Shown here: in pieces, positions 44,710-54,609 of the stretch | Layout: every line of letters begins with the position of its first letter | Position numbering within the stretch: position 1 is the stretch's first letter | Assembly (NCBI RefSeq): GCF_003606385.1 | Contig: NZ_CP032514.1 | Span: forward strand, 1,054,001 to 1,118,000 | DNA length: 64,000 bases | Direction of reading: 5' to 3' | Source: Actinomyces lilanjuaniae | GTDB taxonomy: Bacteria; Actinomycetota; Actinomycetes; Actinomycetales; Actinomycetaceae | Position numbers and translations under genes: made by a program | Notes under the pieces: generated by a model | What the model saw: the letters and a program-made list of their open reading frames with translations, nothing else | The model's database searches: none | Told to the model about the DNA's origin: nothing

Positions 44710-47700
44710 GTGCACCTGAAGACGTTGACGATCAAGGGTTTCAAGTCCTTTGCCTCGTCGACGACCCTGCGTCTGGAGCCTGGTATCACCGCGGTCGTCG
44801 GCCCCAACGGCTCGGGAAAGTCCAATGTCGTCGACGCCCTGACCTGGGTCATGGGAGAGCAGGGGGCCAAGAACCTGCGCGGGGGCTCCATGGCCGACGT
44901 CATCTTTGCCGGCGCCGGCTCGCGCCCGGCCCTGGGCCGGGCCGAGGTGTCGCTGACCATCGACAACACCGACGGCGCCCTGCCCATCGACTACACCGAG
45001 GTGACGATCAGCCGTACCCTGTTTCGCGGAGGGGGCTCGGAGTACCGGATCAACGGCACTTCCTGCCGGCTGCTCGACGTTACCGAGCTGCTCTCCGACA
45101 CCGGTCTGGGCCGCCAGATGCACTCCGTGGTGGGGCAGGGCCAGCTCGACGCCGTCCTGACCGCCACGCCTGAGGACCGTCGTGGATTCATCGAGGAGGC
45201 TGCCGGGGTCCTCAAGCACCGACGGCGCAAGGAGCGTGCCCTGCGCAAGCTGGAGGCCATGCAGGCCGACATGGCCCGTGTCTCCGACCTGGCCCAGGAG
45301 CTGCGCCGCCAGCTCGCGCCCCTGGCGAGGCAGGCTGCTGTCGCCCGCAGGGCACAGGTCATCCAGGCGGAGGTCCGTGACGCCACGGCACGGCTCCTGG
45401 CTGATGACGTCGTCCAGGTCCAGGCGCTCCTGGGCTCGGGGGAGGAGGATTCCGCCGCCCTGGCGCGGCGCAGCCGCGAGGTGGACGAGGCGGAGACGAC
45501 GGCCCGCTCCCGCCTGGAGGAGCTCGCCCGGCTGGAGGTCACCTCCGTGGAGAGGCTGTCTCAGGCCACGGACCTGTGGGAGGAGCTCACCCGGGTGGGG
45601 CAGTCGCTCACGGCGCTGGCTGAGGTCGCTGCCGAGCGGGTACGGCTGCTGGCCTCGGTCCCGGCACCGGTGCGCGGGACCGACCCCGACGAGCTCGACC
45701 GCCGTGCCCAGGCCGCGGCGAGGCAGGAGGAGGCGCTGGCCGAGTCCGTCGAGGCCGCCCGCTGCGTCCTGGACGAGGCCGTCCAGGAGCGGACCGAGGC
45801 GGAGAAGGCGCAGGAGGAGGCGGACAGGACGCTGGCCGCCCTGCAGCACGAGCAGGCTGAGCGCCGGGAGCGAGTGGCTCGTGCCGGGGGTCGGGTGGCC
45901 TCAGCCCGCAGCAGGTACGAGGCCTCCCTGGCTGCGGTGGAGCAGGCTCGAACCGCCCTGTCCGAGGCCCAGGAGAGGCAGGACCAGGCGCGGGCAGGGC
46001 TTGACGGCCTGGCTGAGGCGGGCGGCCACCCCGGGCAGGCTGGCCGGTCAGCCGAGGACGGTGCAGCCGAGGCGGAGGAGACGGGCTCCGCCCAGGCGGC
46101 TGCCGCGCACGAGCGGGCCACCCAGGTGCTGTCTCAGGCCCGTGACGCGGTCCTGGCCGCCGCTGACGCCCGTCGTGAGGCGGCGTCGAAGCACGCTACC
46201 TGGGTCTCGCGGCGAGACACCCTGGCCCTGTCCCTGCGTAGCCAGGACGGTACCGCGGCCCTGCTGGAGGACCAGCCTGGCGGTGTGCTGGGAGCCCTGA
46301 GGCAGTACATGAGCGTGCGCCGCGGCTGGGAGAACGCCGTGACCGGCCTGCTGCGCGGGCTGGCTGAGGCTGGGCTCGCTGCCGACGCCGACGCTGCGCT
46401 GCGAGCCCTGGAGCACGCCCGGGACCGGGACGCAGGACCGGTACGGCTGGTCGTGGCCCGGGCTCCCCAGGTCGGGTCGGCAGGGCCTGACGACGCGCCG
46501 TCGCCAGGAGGCAGCGCCCCAGACGCTGGTGCCCGCGACGGCGGTCCTCCCGACCCAGGGCCGGGGGCTCCTGGTGGCCCTGACGCCCTGGACGCCGACA
46601 GCCGTGAGGCGGCGCCTGTGGCGGGGCGGTCCGGGCCTCGAGCCTGGTGACAGCAAGGCTGCCAGGGCTCCATGGCGTGATGGACAGGCTCCTGGGCGAG
46701 GCCTGGGTGGTGGAGGACCTGGGGGCTGCCCGCCGCCTGCGCCAGGCGCGGCCGGACACTGTCGTCGCGACCCGGGCGGGTGAGGTCCTGGCACCCGGAT
46801 GGGTGGCCGGACCGGGGCGCGCCTCCTCCTCCGTCCTAGAGCTGGCTGCGGCCTACGAGGAGGCCAGGGACGCGGCCCAGGCCGCCCAGGAGGAGGAGTC
46901 CCGGGCTGACACCGGTCTTGAGGACGCCCGTCATCAGGAGGAGGTCGCCCGCCGTGCAGTCTCCAAGGCCCTGGACACCCTGCGCCGCGCCGACGCCGAG
47001 GCGGCGCGGCAGGCGCAGGCCGTTGCTCGCCTGACCTCGGCGGTCCAGGCCGCGACACAGGAGACCCAGCGTGCTCGGCGACTCCTGGAGCGCGCGGAGG
47101 AGGAGGCGGCTCGACACGCTGCCGAGCTGGCCGCGGCCACGACAGCACTGGCTGAGTTCGAGGAGGCCCAGGACAGCCGGGCCACCGGGGCAGACAGGCA
47201 AGGGGGGCGACATACCGGAGAGGAGGCTGAGCTGGGGCAGGGCGCTCACGACGTCCTTGAGCAGGCCCGGACCCGCTGCGACCAGGCCCGGGCACAGGCC
47301 CGCCAGGCCCGCCAGGACGAGACGGAGGCCAGGCTGGCTCTGCGCACGGCCGAGGAGCGTGACCGCTCCGTGCGGGGACGGGCCGACTCCCTGCGTGCCG
47401 CCGCCCGGCGCGAGCGTGAGCAGCGGGAGGAAGCCCGCCGGGCGGCAAAGGCCCGGGCCGCTCGCCTGGAGGTGGCGACCGTGGTGCGGGACCGGGCGCG
47501 GGAGGCTGCCCGGGTGGCCCAGGTCGGTACCGAGGAGGCCTCCGCACGTCGTGCCGCTGTCGAGGCCGAGCGGGAGCAGGCCCGCAGCGCTGCCGACGCG
47601 GTGCGTGAGGAGATCGACTCCCTGGTCCGGGAGCGGACCCGGCTCAGCGACGCCACCCACCGTGAGGAGGTCGCCCGTGCTGAACGGCGCACGCGCCTGG

Positions 47701-48668
47701 AGGCGCTGGCGGACAAGGCCATGAAGGACCTTGGCCTCGAGCTCGAGACGCTGGTGGAGGGCTACGGTCCCCACGTGCTGGTGCCCGACCTGTCCGACAC
47801 GGCAGACCCCGGTGCTGACGCGGGTCCTGACGGCGCTGAGGACGGTGAGGACCTCGACGACAGGCGGCGTGCACACCTGGTCGGCCAGGAGCGGTCGGAC
47901 GGGGCGGGCAGACCCTACGTGCGCGCCGAGCAGGAGAGACGTCTGGCCCAGGCATCCCGGGACCTGGCACGGCTGGGCAAGGTCAACCCCCTGGCGCTGG
48001 AGGAGCACGCCGCCCTGGAGCAGCGCCACCAGTTCATCGCGGAGCAGCTGGCGGACCTCAAGCGCTCCCGGGACGACCTGCTCAGCATCGTGGAGGAGAT
48101 CGACGCCCGTGTCCGGGAGGTGTTCACCAGCGCCTTCAGGGACACCGCCCGGGAGTTCGCCACGGTCTTTGACCGGCTGTTTCCCGGCGGGGAGGGGCGG
48201 CTGGTGCTCACTGATCCCGACGACATGCTCGCCACGGGTGTCGAGATCGAGGCCCGGCCTGCGGGCAAGAAGGTCAGGCGCCTGTCCCTGCTGTCCGGTG
48301 GCGAGCGCTCCCTGGCGGCGGTAGCGCTGCTGATCGCGATCTTCAGGGCACGGCCCTCACCGTTCTACGTCCTGGACGAGGTGGAGGCCGCCCTGGACGA
48401 CACCAACCTGGGCAGGCTTCTGGAGATCATCACCGAGCTGCGGGCCTCCAGCCAGCTGATCATTATCACCCACCAGAAGCGCACTATGGAGGTGGCCGAC
48501 GCCCTGTACGGAATCACCATGCGCGAGGGGATCACCAAGGCCGTCTCCCAGCGCCTGGCCAAAGGTGGTGAGCGCGGCGGGAGCCGTAGCAAGGAGCACG
48601 GGGAGGTAGGCGGGCGCAGCGGCGACCTGGGAGGTGACCGCCGTGGTCCCCACGACGGCGGCGGCTGA
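44710..48668 (+). CDS. smc: Chromosome segregation protein SMC, one apparent frameshift near the hinge
   Basis: SMC is the core ATPase of the bacterial condensin. The N-terminal head has Walker A GPNGSGKS (residues 31-38) and the Q-loop WVMGEQGAKNLRGG. Long Ala/Glu/Arg-rich coiled coils follow, with a hinge near the middle (DRLLGEAWVVEDLGAA) and the C-terminal head LLSGGERSLAAVALL and YVLDEVEAALDD. A stop at 46648-46650 interrupts the frame just before the hinge half. Adding one G at 46623-46626 gives VAGAVRASSLVTARLPG and a 1319-residue protein. An unusual Gly/Pro/Asp-rich insert (about residues 597-640) precedes this point. The GTG start is 6 nt after TATCGT with no Shine-Dalgarno, suggesting a leaderless mRNA. 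Confidence 0.92.
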
Positions 48669-48897
48669 GGAGCCTCGACGGCGCTCGCCCTTGGCCAGGT
48701 CTCCGGTCAGCCCTCTTTGTCACGGCGTATGGATGGGCGGCTTGACGGACCCCGGGCGACAATGCCCGTCAGGGCGGCGAGGACTGCCGGATTCCCTCAA
48801 CATCGATATCAGAGATTGATCAGGATCCACTGTATGATTGATGACATCGCCACGATAGGGCTTGGGTTTTTCGTCCCGCCGGTGCAGAATCAGGTCC

Positions 48898-49281
48898 ATG
48901 GGTGTCATGATTGTTCCACTGGCCGTCGTCCTGGTTGCCGCGCTGCTCGTCCTGGGCGTGGTGATCGCTGACCGCTACCCTGTGCGCTCCTGGCCGCAGC
49001 GGGTACGCGGACTTGTGCAGGATGCTCGTGAGGAGGAGCCTGGCGTGGAGGTCGTCGCGCAGGAGGCCCACCTCTCTGAGCTGATGACCCGTGAGGGCCC
49101 TGCCGTCTATACCGGGACCGACTCCTTTCAGGGGCTCGTGGACGTCGTGGAGAAGGCCATGGACTCTGCGGAAAGGGCCAGGGAGAGCGCCGGGAGCAGG
49201 GCGCAGGAGCTGGAGGCCAGGCGTCGCCAGACTCGTGCGGCCAAGACCCAGGTCCAGCACAGCGGTCCTATCAACGGCTGA
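48898..49281 (+). CDS. Hypothetical small membrane-anchored protein
   Basis: The 127-residue protein has an N-terminal TM (VMIVPLAVVLVAALLVLGVV) followed by a soluble part containing VYTGTDSFQGLVDVVEKAMDS and an Arg/Gln/Lys-rich helical tail (ARESAGSRAQELEARRRQTR). I recognise no family. It lies between smc and ftsY, in an AT-richer stretch than its neighbours. CAGAAT ends 7 nt before the ATG and TTGGGT lies 17 nt further upstream, a plausible promoter giving a leaderless message; no Shine-Dalgarno is visible. Confidence 0.7.
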   Translation: MGVMIVPLAVVLVAALLVLGVVIADRYPVRSWPQRVRGLVQDAREEEPGVEVVAQEAHLSELMTREGPAVYTGTDSFQGLVDVVEKAMDSAERARESAGSRAQELEARRRQTRAAKTQVQHSGPING

Positions 49282-49531
49282 GCAGCACGCGACTAGCGCC
49301 GCGGCTGCTGCGCCACGCGCCCGCGCATCCTCAGGTGGACGGCCTGGTCCGTCCGTCGGCACCCTTGTCTTGTCACACCTTCCTGAGCGCCCGCCTGGGA
49401 GGCTGTTCCCGTCTTCCCTAGCGGGCGTTCAGGCGTGCCGTGCCCGGTCGTGCTGTCCCCGCTTACGACGTCAGGCCTAGCAGACGCAGGCAGGCTGAAG
49501 CCGGTGCTGGTTGATCAGGCATGATGTGACT

Positions 49532-50731
49532 ATGGACCCTATCTATGTCGTACTTGCCGTCCTCGCCGTCTTCCTGCTTCTTGGCGGCCTGTGGCTCTAC
49601 ACTCGCCGGCGAAGGGGGCGGCTGTCCCAGGACCGGGGCACTCCCTCGCCTCCCGACAGGGATACCGCCCCCACTGAGCGGGGGCAGGAGCCGTCGGGCA
49701 CGTCGTCGGGCCAGGCTGGGGTGGCACCCCCTGTGGAGGCGCCGGGCGGACCGGGCGGGGTCGCTACGGTGGAGGCCCCGGAGTCCATCCCCGGCCGCAT
49801 GCAGCGCCTGCGGGCGCGCCTGGCCGGCTCCGGAGGTTTCGGGCGGGCCGTCCTGGCTGTCCTGTCCCGCGGCGACCTCAGTGAGGAGGACTGGGAGGAG
49901 ATTGAGGACACGCTCCTGACGGCCGACCTGGGCCTCGACGTCACGACCGCCCTCATGGAGGAGCTGCGCACTCAGGCCAGGGTCCTTGACACCACTGACC
50001 CGCAGGCCGTCCGGGCAGTCCTTCGGGACCAGCTGCTCACCCTGGTGGACCCCACCCTGGACCGGTCCCTCAGTCTGGACCGTCCGATCCCGGCTGAGGG
50101 CTTTGACACCTCCTCAGGCTCTCCGGCCGCAGCCATCCTCATGGTCGGTGTCAACGGCACCGGCAAGACCACCACCTGTGGCAAGCTCGCCCGCGTCCTG
50201 GTCGCCCAGGACAAGACCGTCGTCATGGGCGCGGCCGACACCTTCCGGGCTGCCGCTGCCGAGCAGCTGGCGACCTGGGGCGAGCGCGTGGGGGTCGAGG
50301 TGGTGCGCTCCCAGCGTGAGGGTGCCGATCCGGCCTCGGTCGCCTTTGACGCCGTGCGGCGCGCGGCCGAGCAGGGCAGCGACGTCGTCGTGGTGGACAC
50401 GGCGGGACGTCTGCAGAACAAGGCTGGCCTCATGGACGAGCTGGGCAAGATCAAGCGGGTCATGGACCGGGCGGCCCCGGTAGGCGAGGTTCTCCTGGTC
50501 CTGGACGCCACGACTGGGCAGAACGGGATGCGCCAGGCCCAGGTCTTCTCCGAGGCCGTGGGTATTACCGGTATCGTGCTGACCAAGCTCGACGGTACCG
50601 CCAAGGGTGGGATCGTGGTCACCGTGCAGAAGGAGCTGGGCGTGCCTGTCAAGCTGGTGGGCCTGGGGGAGGGGGCTGACGACCTGGCCCCCTTCGACCC
50701 GGAGGGGTTCGTCGACGCCCTGCTGGCCTGA
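49532..50731 (+). CDS. ftsY: Signal recognition particle receptor FtsY
   Basis: FtsY docks the SRP-ribosome complex at the membrane. The 399-residue product has an N-terminal TM (YVVLAVLAVFLLLGGLWLY), a Pro/Gly/Thr-rich linker, then the NG domain: N-helices (LSRGDLSEEDWEEIEDTLL), P-loop GVNGTGKTTT, GAADTFRAAAAEQL, DTAGRLQNKAGLMDEL, TKLDGTAKGG and the closing GLGEGADDLAPFDP. The membrane-anchored form is characteristic of high-GC Gram-positives. The ATG at 49532 follows a CATGAT hexamer by 6 nt and has no Shine-Dalgarno. It is followed by a long perfect palindrome and then ffh, its SRP partner. Confidence 0.95.
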   Translation: MDPIYVVLAVLAVFLLLGGLWLYTRRRRGRLSQDRGTPSPPDRDTAPTERGQEPSGTSSGQAGVAPPVEAPGGPGGVATVEAPESIPGRMQRLRARLAGSGGFGRAVLAVLSRGDLSEEDWEEIEDTLLTADLGLDVTTALMEELRTQARVLDTTDPQAVRAVLRDQLLTLVDPTLDRSLSLDRPIPAEGFDTSSGSPAAAILMVGVNGTGKTTTCGKLARVLVAQDKTVVMGAADTFRAAAAEQLATWGERVGVEVVRSQREGADPASVAFDAVRRAAEQGSDVVVVDTAGRLQNKAGLMDELGKIKRVMDRAAPVGEVLLVLDATTGQNGMRQAQVFSEAVGITGIVLTKLDGTAKGGIVVTVQKELGVPVKLVGLGEGADDLAPFDPEGFVDALLA

Positions 50732-50755
50732 GGCCGGGCTTTCCGGCTGCCCGGA

Positions 50756-50811
50756 CAACAGAAACGTCGTAGGACAACGTGGCACCATGGTGTCCTACGA
50801 CGTTTCTGTTG
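50756..50811. repeat. Perfect 21-bp inverted repeat between ftsY and ffh
   Basis: Arms at 50756-50776 (beginning CAACAGAAACG) and 50791-50811 are exact complements, around a 14-nt centre that itself contains CCATGG. It begins 25 nt after the ftsY stop. As RNA it would make a very stable hairpin, but no T tract follows on either strand. Its GC content (about 48% in the arms) is well below the surroundings. It could be a rho-independent terminator of the T-tract-less type, an mRNA-stabilising hairpin, or a mobile palindromic repeat. Confidence 0.7.
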
Positions 50812-50983
50812 CCTAGGCTGCGGCGGGTTCGTGGTCTGCCCGCTATCCTGGTGCGCAGCCAGTCCCGGTCGGCTCCGCGCCCTGGGTGACGTACCTGTGC
50901 CTGTGCCTACCTTGTCTTACCTCGGCGGGTGTGCGACCGACAAGCAACGACCCCGGCGCCCGGTGCGCCAGGAAGGACCCCAC

Positions 50984-52660
50984 GTGTTCGGCAATCTCTC
51001 CGACCGGCTCACTGCCTCCTTCAGCTCGCTGCGAGGCAAGGGTCGTCTGTCCGAGGCGGACGTCAATGAGACCGTCTCAGAGATCCGACGTGCCCTGCTG
51101 GAGGCTGACGTCGCTCTGCCGGTGGTGCGATCCTTCACGGCAGCTGTGCGCCAGAAGGCGACGGACGCGGCTCGGTCCCAGGCGCTCAACCCTGCCCAGC
51201 AGGTCGTCAAGATCGTCAACGAGGAGCTGGTCGAGGTCCTGGGTGGCCAGAGCCGGGAGATCCACTGGGCACCCACCGGTCCCACGATCATCATGCTGGC
51301 GGGCCTTCAGGGCGCAGGTAAGACCACCCTGGCCGGGAAACTGGGGCGCTGGCTGCGCGACCAGGGCAAACGGGTGCTCCTGGTGGCCTCCGACCTGCAG
51401 CGTCCCAACGCCGTCACCCAGCTGAGCGTCGTGGCCCAGCGGGCGGGCGTCCACGTGTGGGCACCTGAGCCGGGCAACGGGGTGGGTGACCCGGTGGCCG
51501 TGGCCCGCTCCGGGGTGCAGCGGGCGCGTGAGCAGGGCTACGACGTCGTGGTGGTGGACACCGCTGGGCGCCTGGGCGTGGACGCGGAGATGATGGACCA
51601 GGCGGTCCGCATCCGTGACGCCGTGGACCCTCACGAGATCCTCTTCGTCCTGGACGCCATGGTGGGCCAGGACGCGGTCAACACCTCGGTCGCCTTCCGT
51701 GACGGCGTGGGCTTCACCGGCGTGGTCCTGTCCAAGCTCGACGGCGACGCCCGCGGCGGTGCCGCCCTGTCGGTGCGGGGGGTGACTGGGGCTCCTGTGC
51801 TCTTCTCCTCCACCGGTGAGGGGCTGGGGGACTTCGAGCGCTTCCACGCCGACCGGATGGCCTCACGCATCCTGGACATGGGGGACCTCCTGACCCTCAT
51901 CGAGCAGGCGGAGCGCACCCTTGACCAGAAGGAGGCCGAGGACGCCGCCGCCAAGCTGGCCTCGGGGACCTTCACCCTGGAGGACTTCCTCTCCCAGCTG
52001 CGCCAGATCCGCAGGATGGGATCGATGAAGAAGCTGCTGGGCATGATGCCTGGCATGGGCCAGATGCGCGAGGCCCTGGAGAGCTTTGACGAGCGGGAGG
52101 TGGACCGCATCGAGGCGATCGTGTGCTCCATGACCCCCGCGGAGCGCAGGGACCTGTCGATCCTCAACGGCTCACGCCGCTCACGTATCGCCAAGGGCTC
52201 AGGTACCACCGTCCAGGCCGTCAACGAGCTGGTGGACCGGTTCGAGGCCGCCAAGAGGATGATGGAGTCCATGGCCGCCAGTGGCGGCGGGGCAGGGGCG
52301 CTCGGTCCTGGTGGCCTGCCGGGAGCGGGCGCCATGCCCTCCAGCGGCAAGCACTCCAAGGGCCGCCAGGCCCCCCGTTCCCGTAAGAAGGGCAAGGGCG
52401 GGAAGAAGGGGCGCTCCGGCAACCCGGCCAAGGCGGCCCGCCAGGCCAGGGAGGTAGCGGCCAGCAGGTCCCAGGCGGCTCAGGCCGCCCCGGCCGCGGA
52501 CTCAGCAGGTTCTGCCTTCGGCCTGGGTGGAGGCGCGGCGGGCTCCTACGGGATCATGCCTGAATCTGGCACGCAGGAGGCGGCCAGCGAGCCTGCTGAC
52601 CCGGCTCAGGCGCTCGCCGCGCTCCCGGAGGACCTGCGCCGCCACATGGGGCTGGGCTGA
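50984..52660 (+). CDS. ffh: Signal recognition particle protein Ffh
   Basis: Ffh binds 4.5S RNA and the signal sequences of nascent membrane proteins. The product (558 residues) has an N domain (LSDRLTASFSSLRGKGRLSE), the G domain with P-loop GLQGAGKTT, DLQRPNA, DTAGRLGVDAEMM, SKLDGDARGG, and the methionine-rich M domain (MKKLLGMMPGMGQM, MMESM). The Lys/Gly-rich SRSKKGKGGKKGR-type tail adds about 100 residues to the family length. The start is the GTG at 50984, with AGGAAGGA 6 nt before it. A TATCCT near 50843 may be the -10 of its promoter, which would leave a 5' leader of about 130 nt. Confidence 0.95.
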   Translation: MFGNLSDRLTASFSSLRGKGRLSEADVNETVSEIRRALLEADVALPVVRSFTAAVRQKATDAARSQALNPAQQVVKIVNEELVEVLGGQSREIHWAPTGPTIIMLAGLQGAGKTTLAGKLGRWLRDQGKRVLLVASDLQRPNAVTQLSVVAQRAGVHVWAPEPGNGVGDPVAVARSGVQRAREQGYDVVVVDTAGRLGVDAEMMDQAVRIRDAVDPHEILFVLDAMVGQDAVNTSVAFRDGVGFTGVVLSKLDGDARGGAALSVRGVTGAPVLFSSTGEGLGDFERFHADRMASRILDMGDLLTLIEQAERTLDQKEAEDAAAKLASGTFTLEDFLSQLRQIRRMGSMKKLLGMMPGMGQMREALESFDEREVDRIEAIVCSMTPAERRDLSILNGSRRSRIAKGSGTTVQAVNELVDRFEAAKRMMESMAASGGGAGALGPGGLPGAGAMPSSGKHSKGRQAPRSRKKGKGGKKGRSGNPAKAARQAREVAASRSQAAQAAPAADSAGSAFGLGGGAAGSYGIMPESGTQEAASEPADPAQALAALPEDLRRHMGLG

Positions 52661-52690
52661 GTGGAGGCGGGAGTCATATAACCTGGGCAC

Positions 52691-53878
52691 ATGACCGGCT
52701 CCACGTTCTCCAGGTTCAGGCTGAGTCGCCTGAGGTTAAGGAACTACCGCAGTATCCGCTCGTGCAACCTTGAGCTGGGACAAGTCACCATGCTGGTGGG
52801 CCCCAACGGGTCTGGCAAGTCGAACGTGCTGGACTCGCTGAGGCTCGTCCGGCAGGCCCTCGGCGAGACCCTTGACAACGCTCTCAGGGACCGTGGCGGA
52901 GTCAAGGAGGTCCGGAGACGCTCGACCGGCCGCCCCACCAGCTTCACGGTCACGATCGACTTCCTGGAGTCCGCAGGTGGTGCGGAGGGGACCTACGAAC
53001 TTCAGGTCGGGGCGGTATCCGGTGGCGGGTTCCGTGTGGCAAAGGAGTCCTGCACCATCACCTCGACGGAGCCCGGCGGTGGGAGGCACTACTATGAGAT
53101 CCGGGGTGGAGAGGTGGTCTCGACCTCGGAGGACCGCCTCCCGCGCCTGTCTGCCGACAGGCTGGCTCTGGTCTCCCTGTCGGGCATTGAGGTCTTCCGG
53201 CCTGTGTACGACGGGCTGTCCGCCATGGAGGTGTTCAGCCCGTCCCCTGAGGCCATGCGGCGACCTGTCGCACCTGATCCAGGTGATCTGCTGCGACGTG
53301 ACGGCTCGAACATCGCCTCCGTCATTGAGCGCCTTGATCGTGCAAGACCGGAGGTCAAGCGCAGGATCGAGGACTACCTGCACTCGATCGTCCCGGGTGT
53401 CGAGTCGGTGCGACGCCTCGCGGTCGCGCGCTGGGAGACCCTGGAGTTCCAGCAGAGGGTACAGGGTGCGTCGGCCCCATGGTCCTTCCAGGCGACGTCG
53501 GTGAGCGACGGGACGCTGCGCGCACTGGGTGTGCTGGTGGCCCTCTTCGCCGGAACCGGCACCACCCTGTCCGCCGTGGGGGTGGAGGAGCCCGAGACAG
53601 CGCTGCACCCTGCCGCAGCCGGGGTGCTTCTTGACGCGATCCGTGACGCCTCTGAGCGGCGGCAGGTCCTGCTCACTACTCACAGCCCGGACCTTCTTGA
53701 CTCCGCGTCGATCCGCCCTGACGAGCTCCTTGCGGTCAGGTCGGTCGAGGGTACCACCGAGGTCAGCCGACCCGACGAGGCCTCTCGTATGGCTCTCAAG
53801 GAGTCGCTGTTCACTGCCGGTGAGCTTCTGCGTGCTGACCAGCTCCATCCCGAGGTGCGTGAGGTGGTCGCCTCATGA
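52691..53878 (+). CDS. RecF/OLD-like AAA ATPase (AAA_21) of a two-gene defence-like cassette
   Basis: The 395-residue ABC-type ATPase has LRLRNYRSIRSCNLELGQVT followed by the P-loop GPNGSGKSN (about residues 36-44), an insert domain, the signature-like SDGTLRALGVLVALF, Walker B VGVEEPETALHPAA and the switch LLTTHSPDLLDS. This is the AAA_21/OLD-like layout, but the TOPRIM nuclease that OLD proteins carry is absent here and is instead encoded by the next gene, whose start overlaps this stop (ATGA). ATPase plus separate TOPRIM partner recalls PARIS, Septu-like and OLD class 2/Gabija-type systems. A TAACCT ends 6 nt before the ATG and there is no Shine-Dalgarno, so the mRNA may be leaderless. Function in phage defence is inference. 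Confidence 0.75.
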   Translation: MTGSTFSRFRLSRLRLRNYRSIRSCNLELGQVTMLVGPNGSGKSNVLDSLRLVRQALGETLDNALRDRGGVKEVRRRSTGRPTSFTVTIDFLESAGGAEGTYELQVGAVSGGGFRVAKESCTITSTEPGGGRHYYEIRGGEVVSTSEDRLPRLSADRLALVSLSGIEVFRPVYDGLSAMEVFSPSPEAMRRPVAPDPGDLLRRDGSNIASVIERLDRARPEVKRRIEDYLHSIVPGVESVRRLAVARWETLEFQQRVQGASAPWSFQATSVSDGTLRALGVLVALFAGTGTTLSAVGVEEPETALHPAAAGVLLDAIRDASERRQVLLTTHSPDLLDSASIRPDELLAVRSVEGTTEVSRPDEASRMALKESLFTAGELLRADQLHPEVREVVAS

Positions 53879-54462
53879 CTCCCTGTGTGGGAGCCGTGGT
53901 TGAGGGGCATGGTGAGGTCAGTGCCCTCCCTGTGCTCATCCGCCGTATCGCCGAGGAGCATGGTCATTACGGTGTGAGGACCACCCAGCCACACCGGCTG
54001 CCTCGAGCCGAGATGACGGGCAGCAAGGTGGCGAAAGCGGTGCGCATGCAGCGGCTGAGAGCCGGTCAGGGTGGTGTCGTCGTCTTGTGCGACGCCGATG
54101 ACGACGATCCGCAGAAAGTTCGGCGCCTGACCTTAGAGGCCTTGGGCGGGATTCAGACGGTTGTCGCTGTGGCGGTGCGGGAGTACGAGGCGTGGTTCCT
54201 GGCTGCCGCCGAGTCGCTTCGTTCTCATACCGCCGTTCGTGACGACGCCAGCTTCGACGGCGACCCGGAGCGTCCTCGTGACGCGAAGGGACGCCTTGAG
54301 CAGATCATGACCGAGTCCTACAAGGAGACGCTCCACCAGGTCCGCTTCACAGGAGTGATGAGTCTGGAGGCCGCGCGGGGCCGCAGCCCGTCCTTCGCGG
54401 CGTTCGAACACGACCTGCTGGTGGCTTTGGGTGGCAGGGACGGCAGTGCGGATAGGGCATGA
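53875..54462 (+). CDS. DUF4276-like protein with TOPRIM-type motifs
   Basis: The 195-residue protein starts CVGAVVEGHGEVSALPVLIR, with a Glu in VEGHGE, and has an acidic motif VVLCDADDDD. Together these match the E...DxD metal site of TOPRIM nucleases. The centre reads VAVREYEAWFLAAAESLR and RPRDAKGRLEQIM, which I recognise from the DUF4276 family. DUF4276 genes are commonly next to AAA_21 ATPases, as here (4-nt overlap). The likely role is nuclease or effector activated by the ATPase on phage infection, by analogy with PARIS (AriA/AriB); I have not verified the family by search. Downstream is an unrelated two-component system on the opposite strand. Confidence 0.7.
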   Translation: MTPCVGAVVEGHGEVSALPVLIRRIAEEHGHYGVRTTQPHRLPRAEMTGSKVAKAVRMQRLRAGQGGVVVLCDADDDDPQKVRRLTLEALGGIQTVVAVAVREYEAWFLAAAESLRSHTAVRDDASFDGDPERPRDAKGRLEQIMTESYKETLHQVRFTGVMSLEAARGRSPSFAAFEHDLLVALGGRDGSADRA

Positions 54463-54609
54463 CGGCGGGCACACGGTGATCCTGGATACTCCTAGGTGTA
54501 GGAACCTCTGCGGCGCCTGAGGAGACCGGTTGCAGCGGTGCTGTTGGTGGAGGTTTGTAGGTGGAGGTTTGACGGTCTCGGCTCATTCGGCCGCCCACAG
54601 CCACCCGTG

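Noticed and set aside
50756..50811. Calling the 21-bp palindrome a rho-independent terminator
   Set aside because: There is no T tract on either strand and the stem is unusually long and AT-richer than the surroundings; I list it as a repeat instead.
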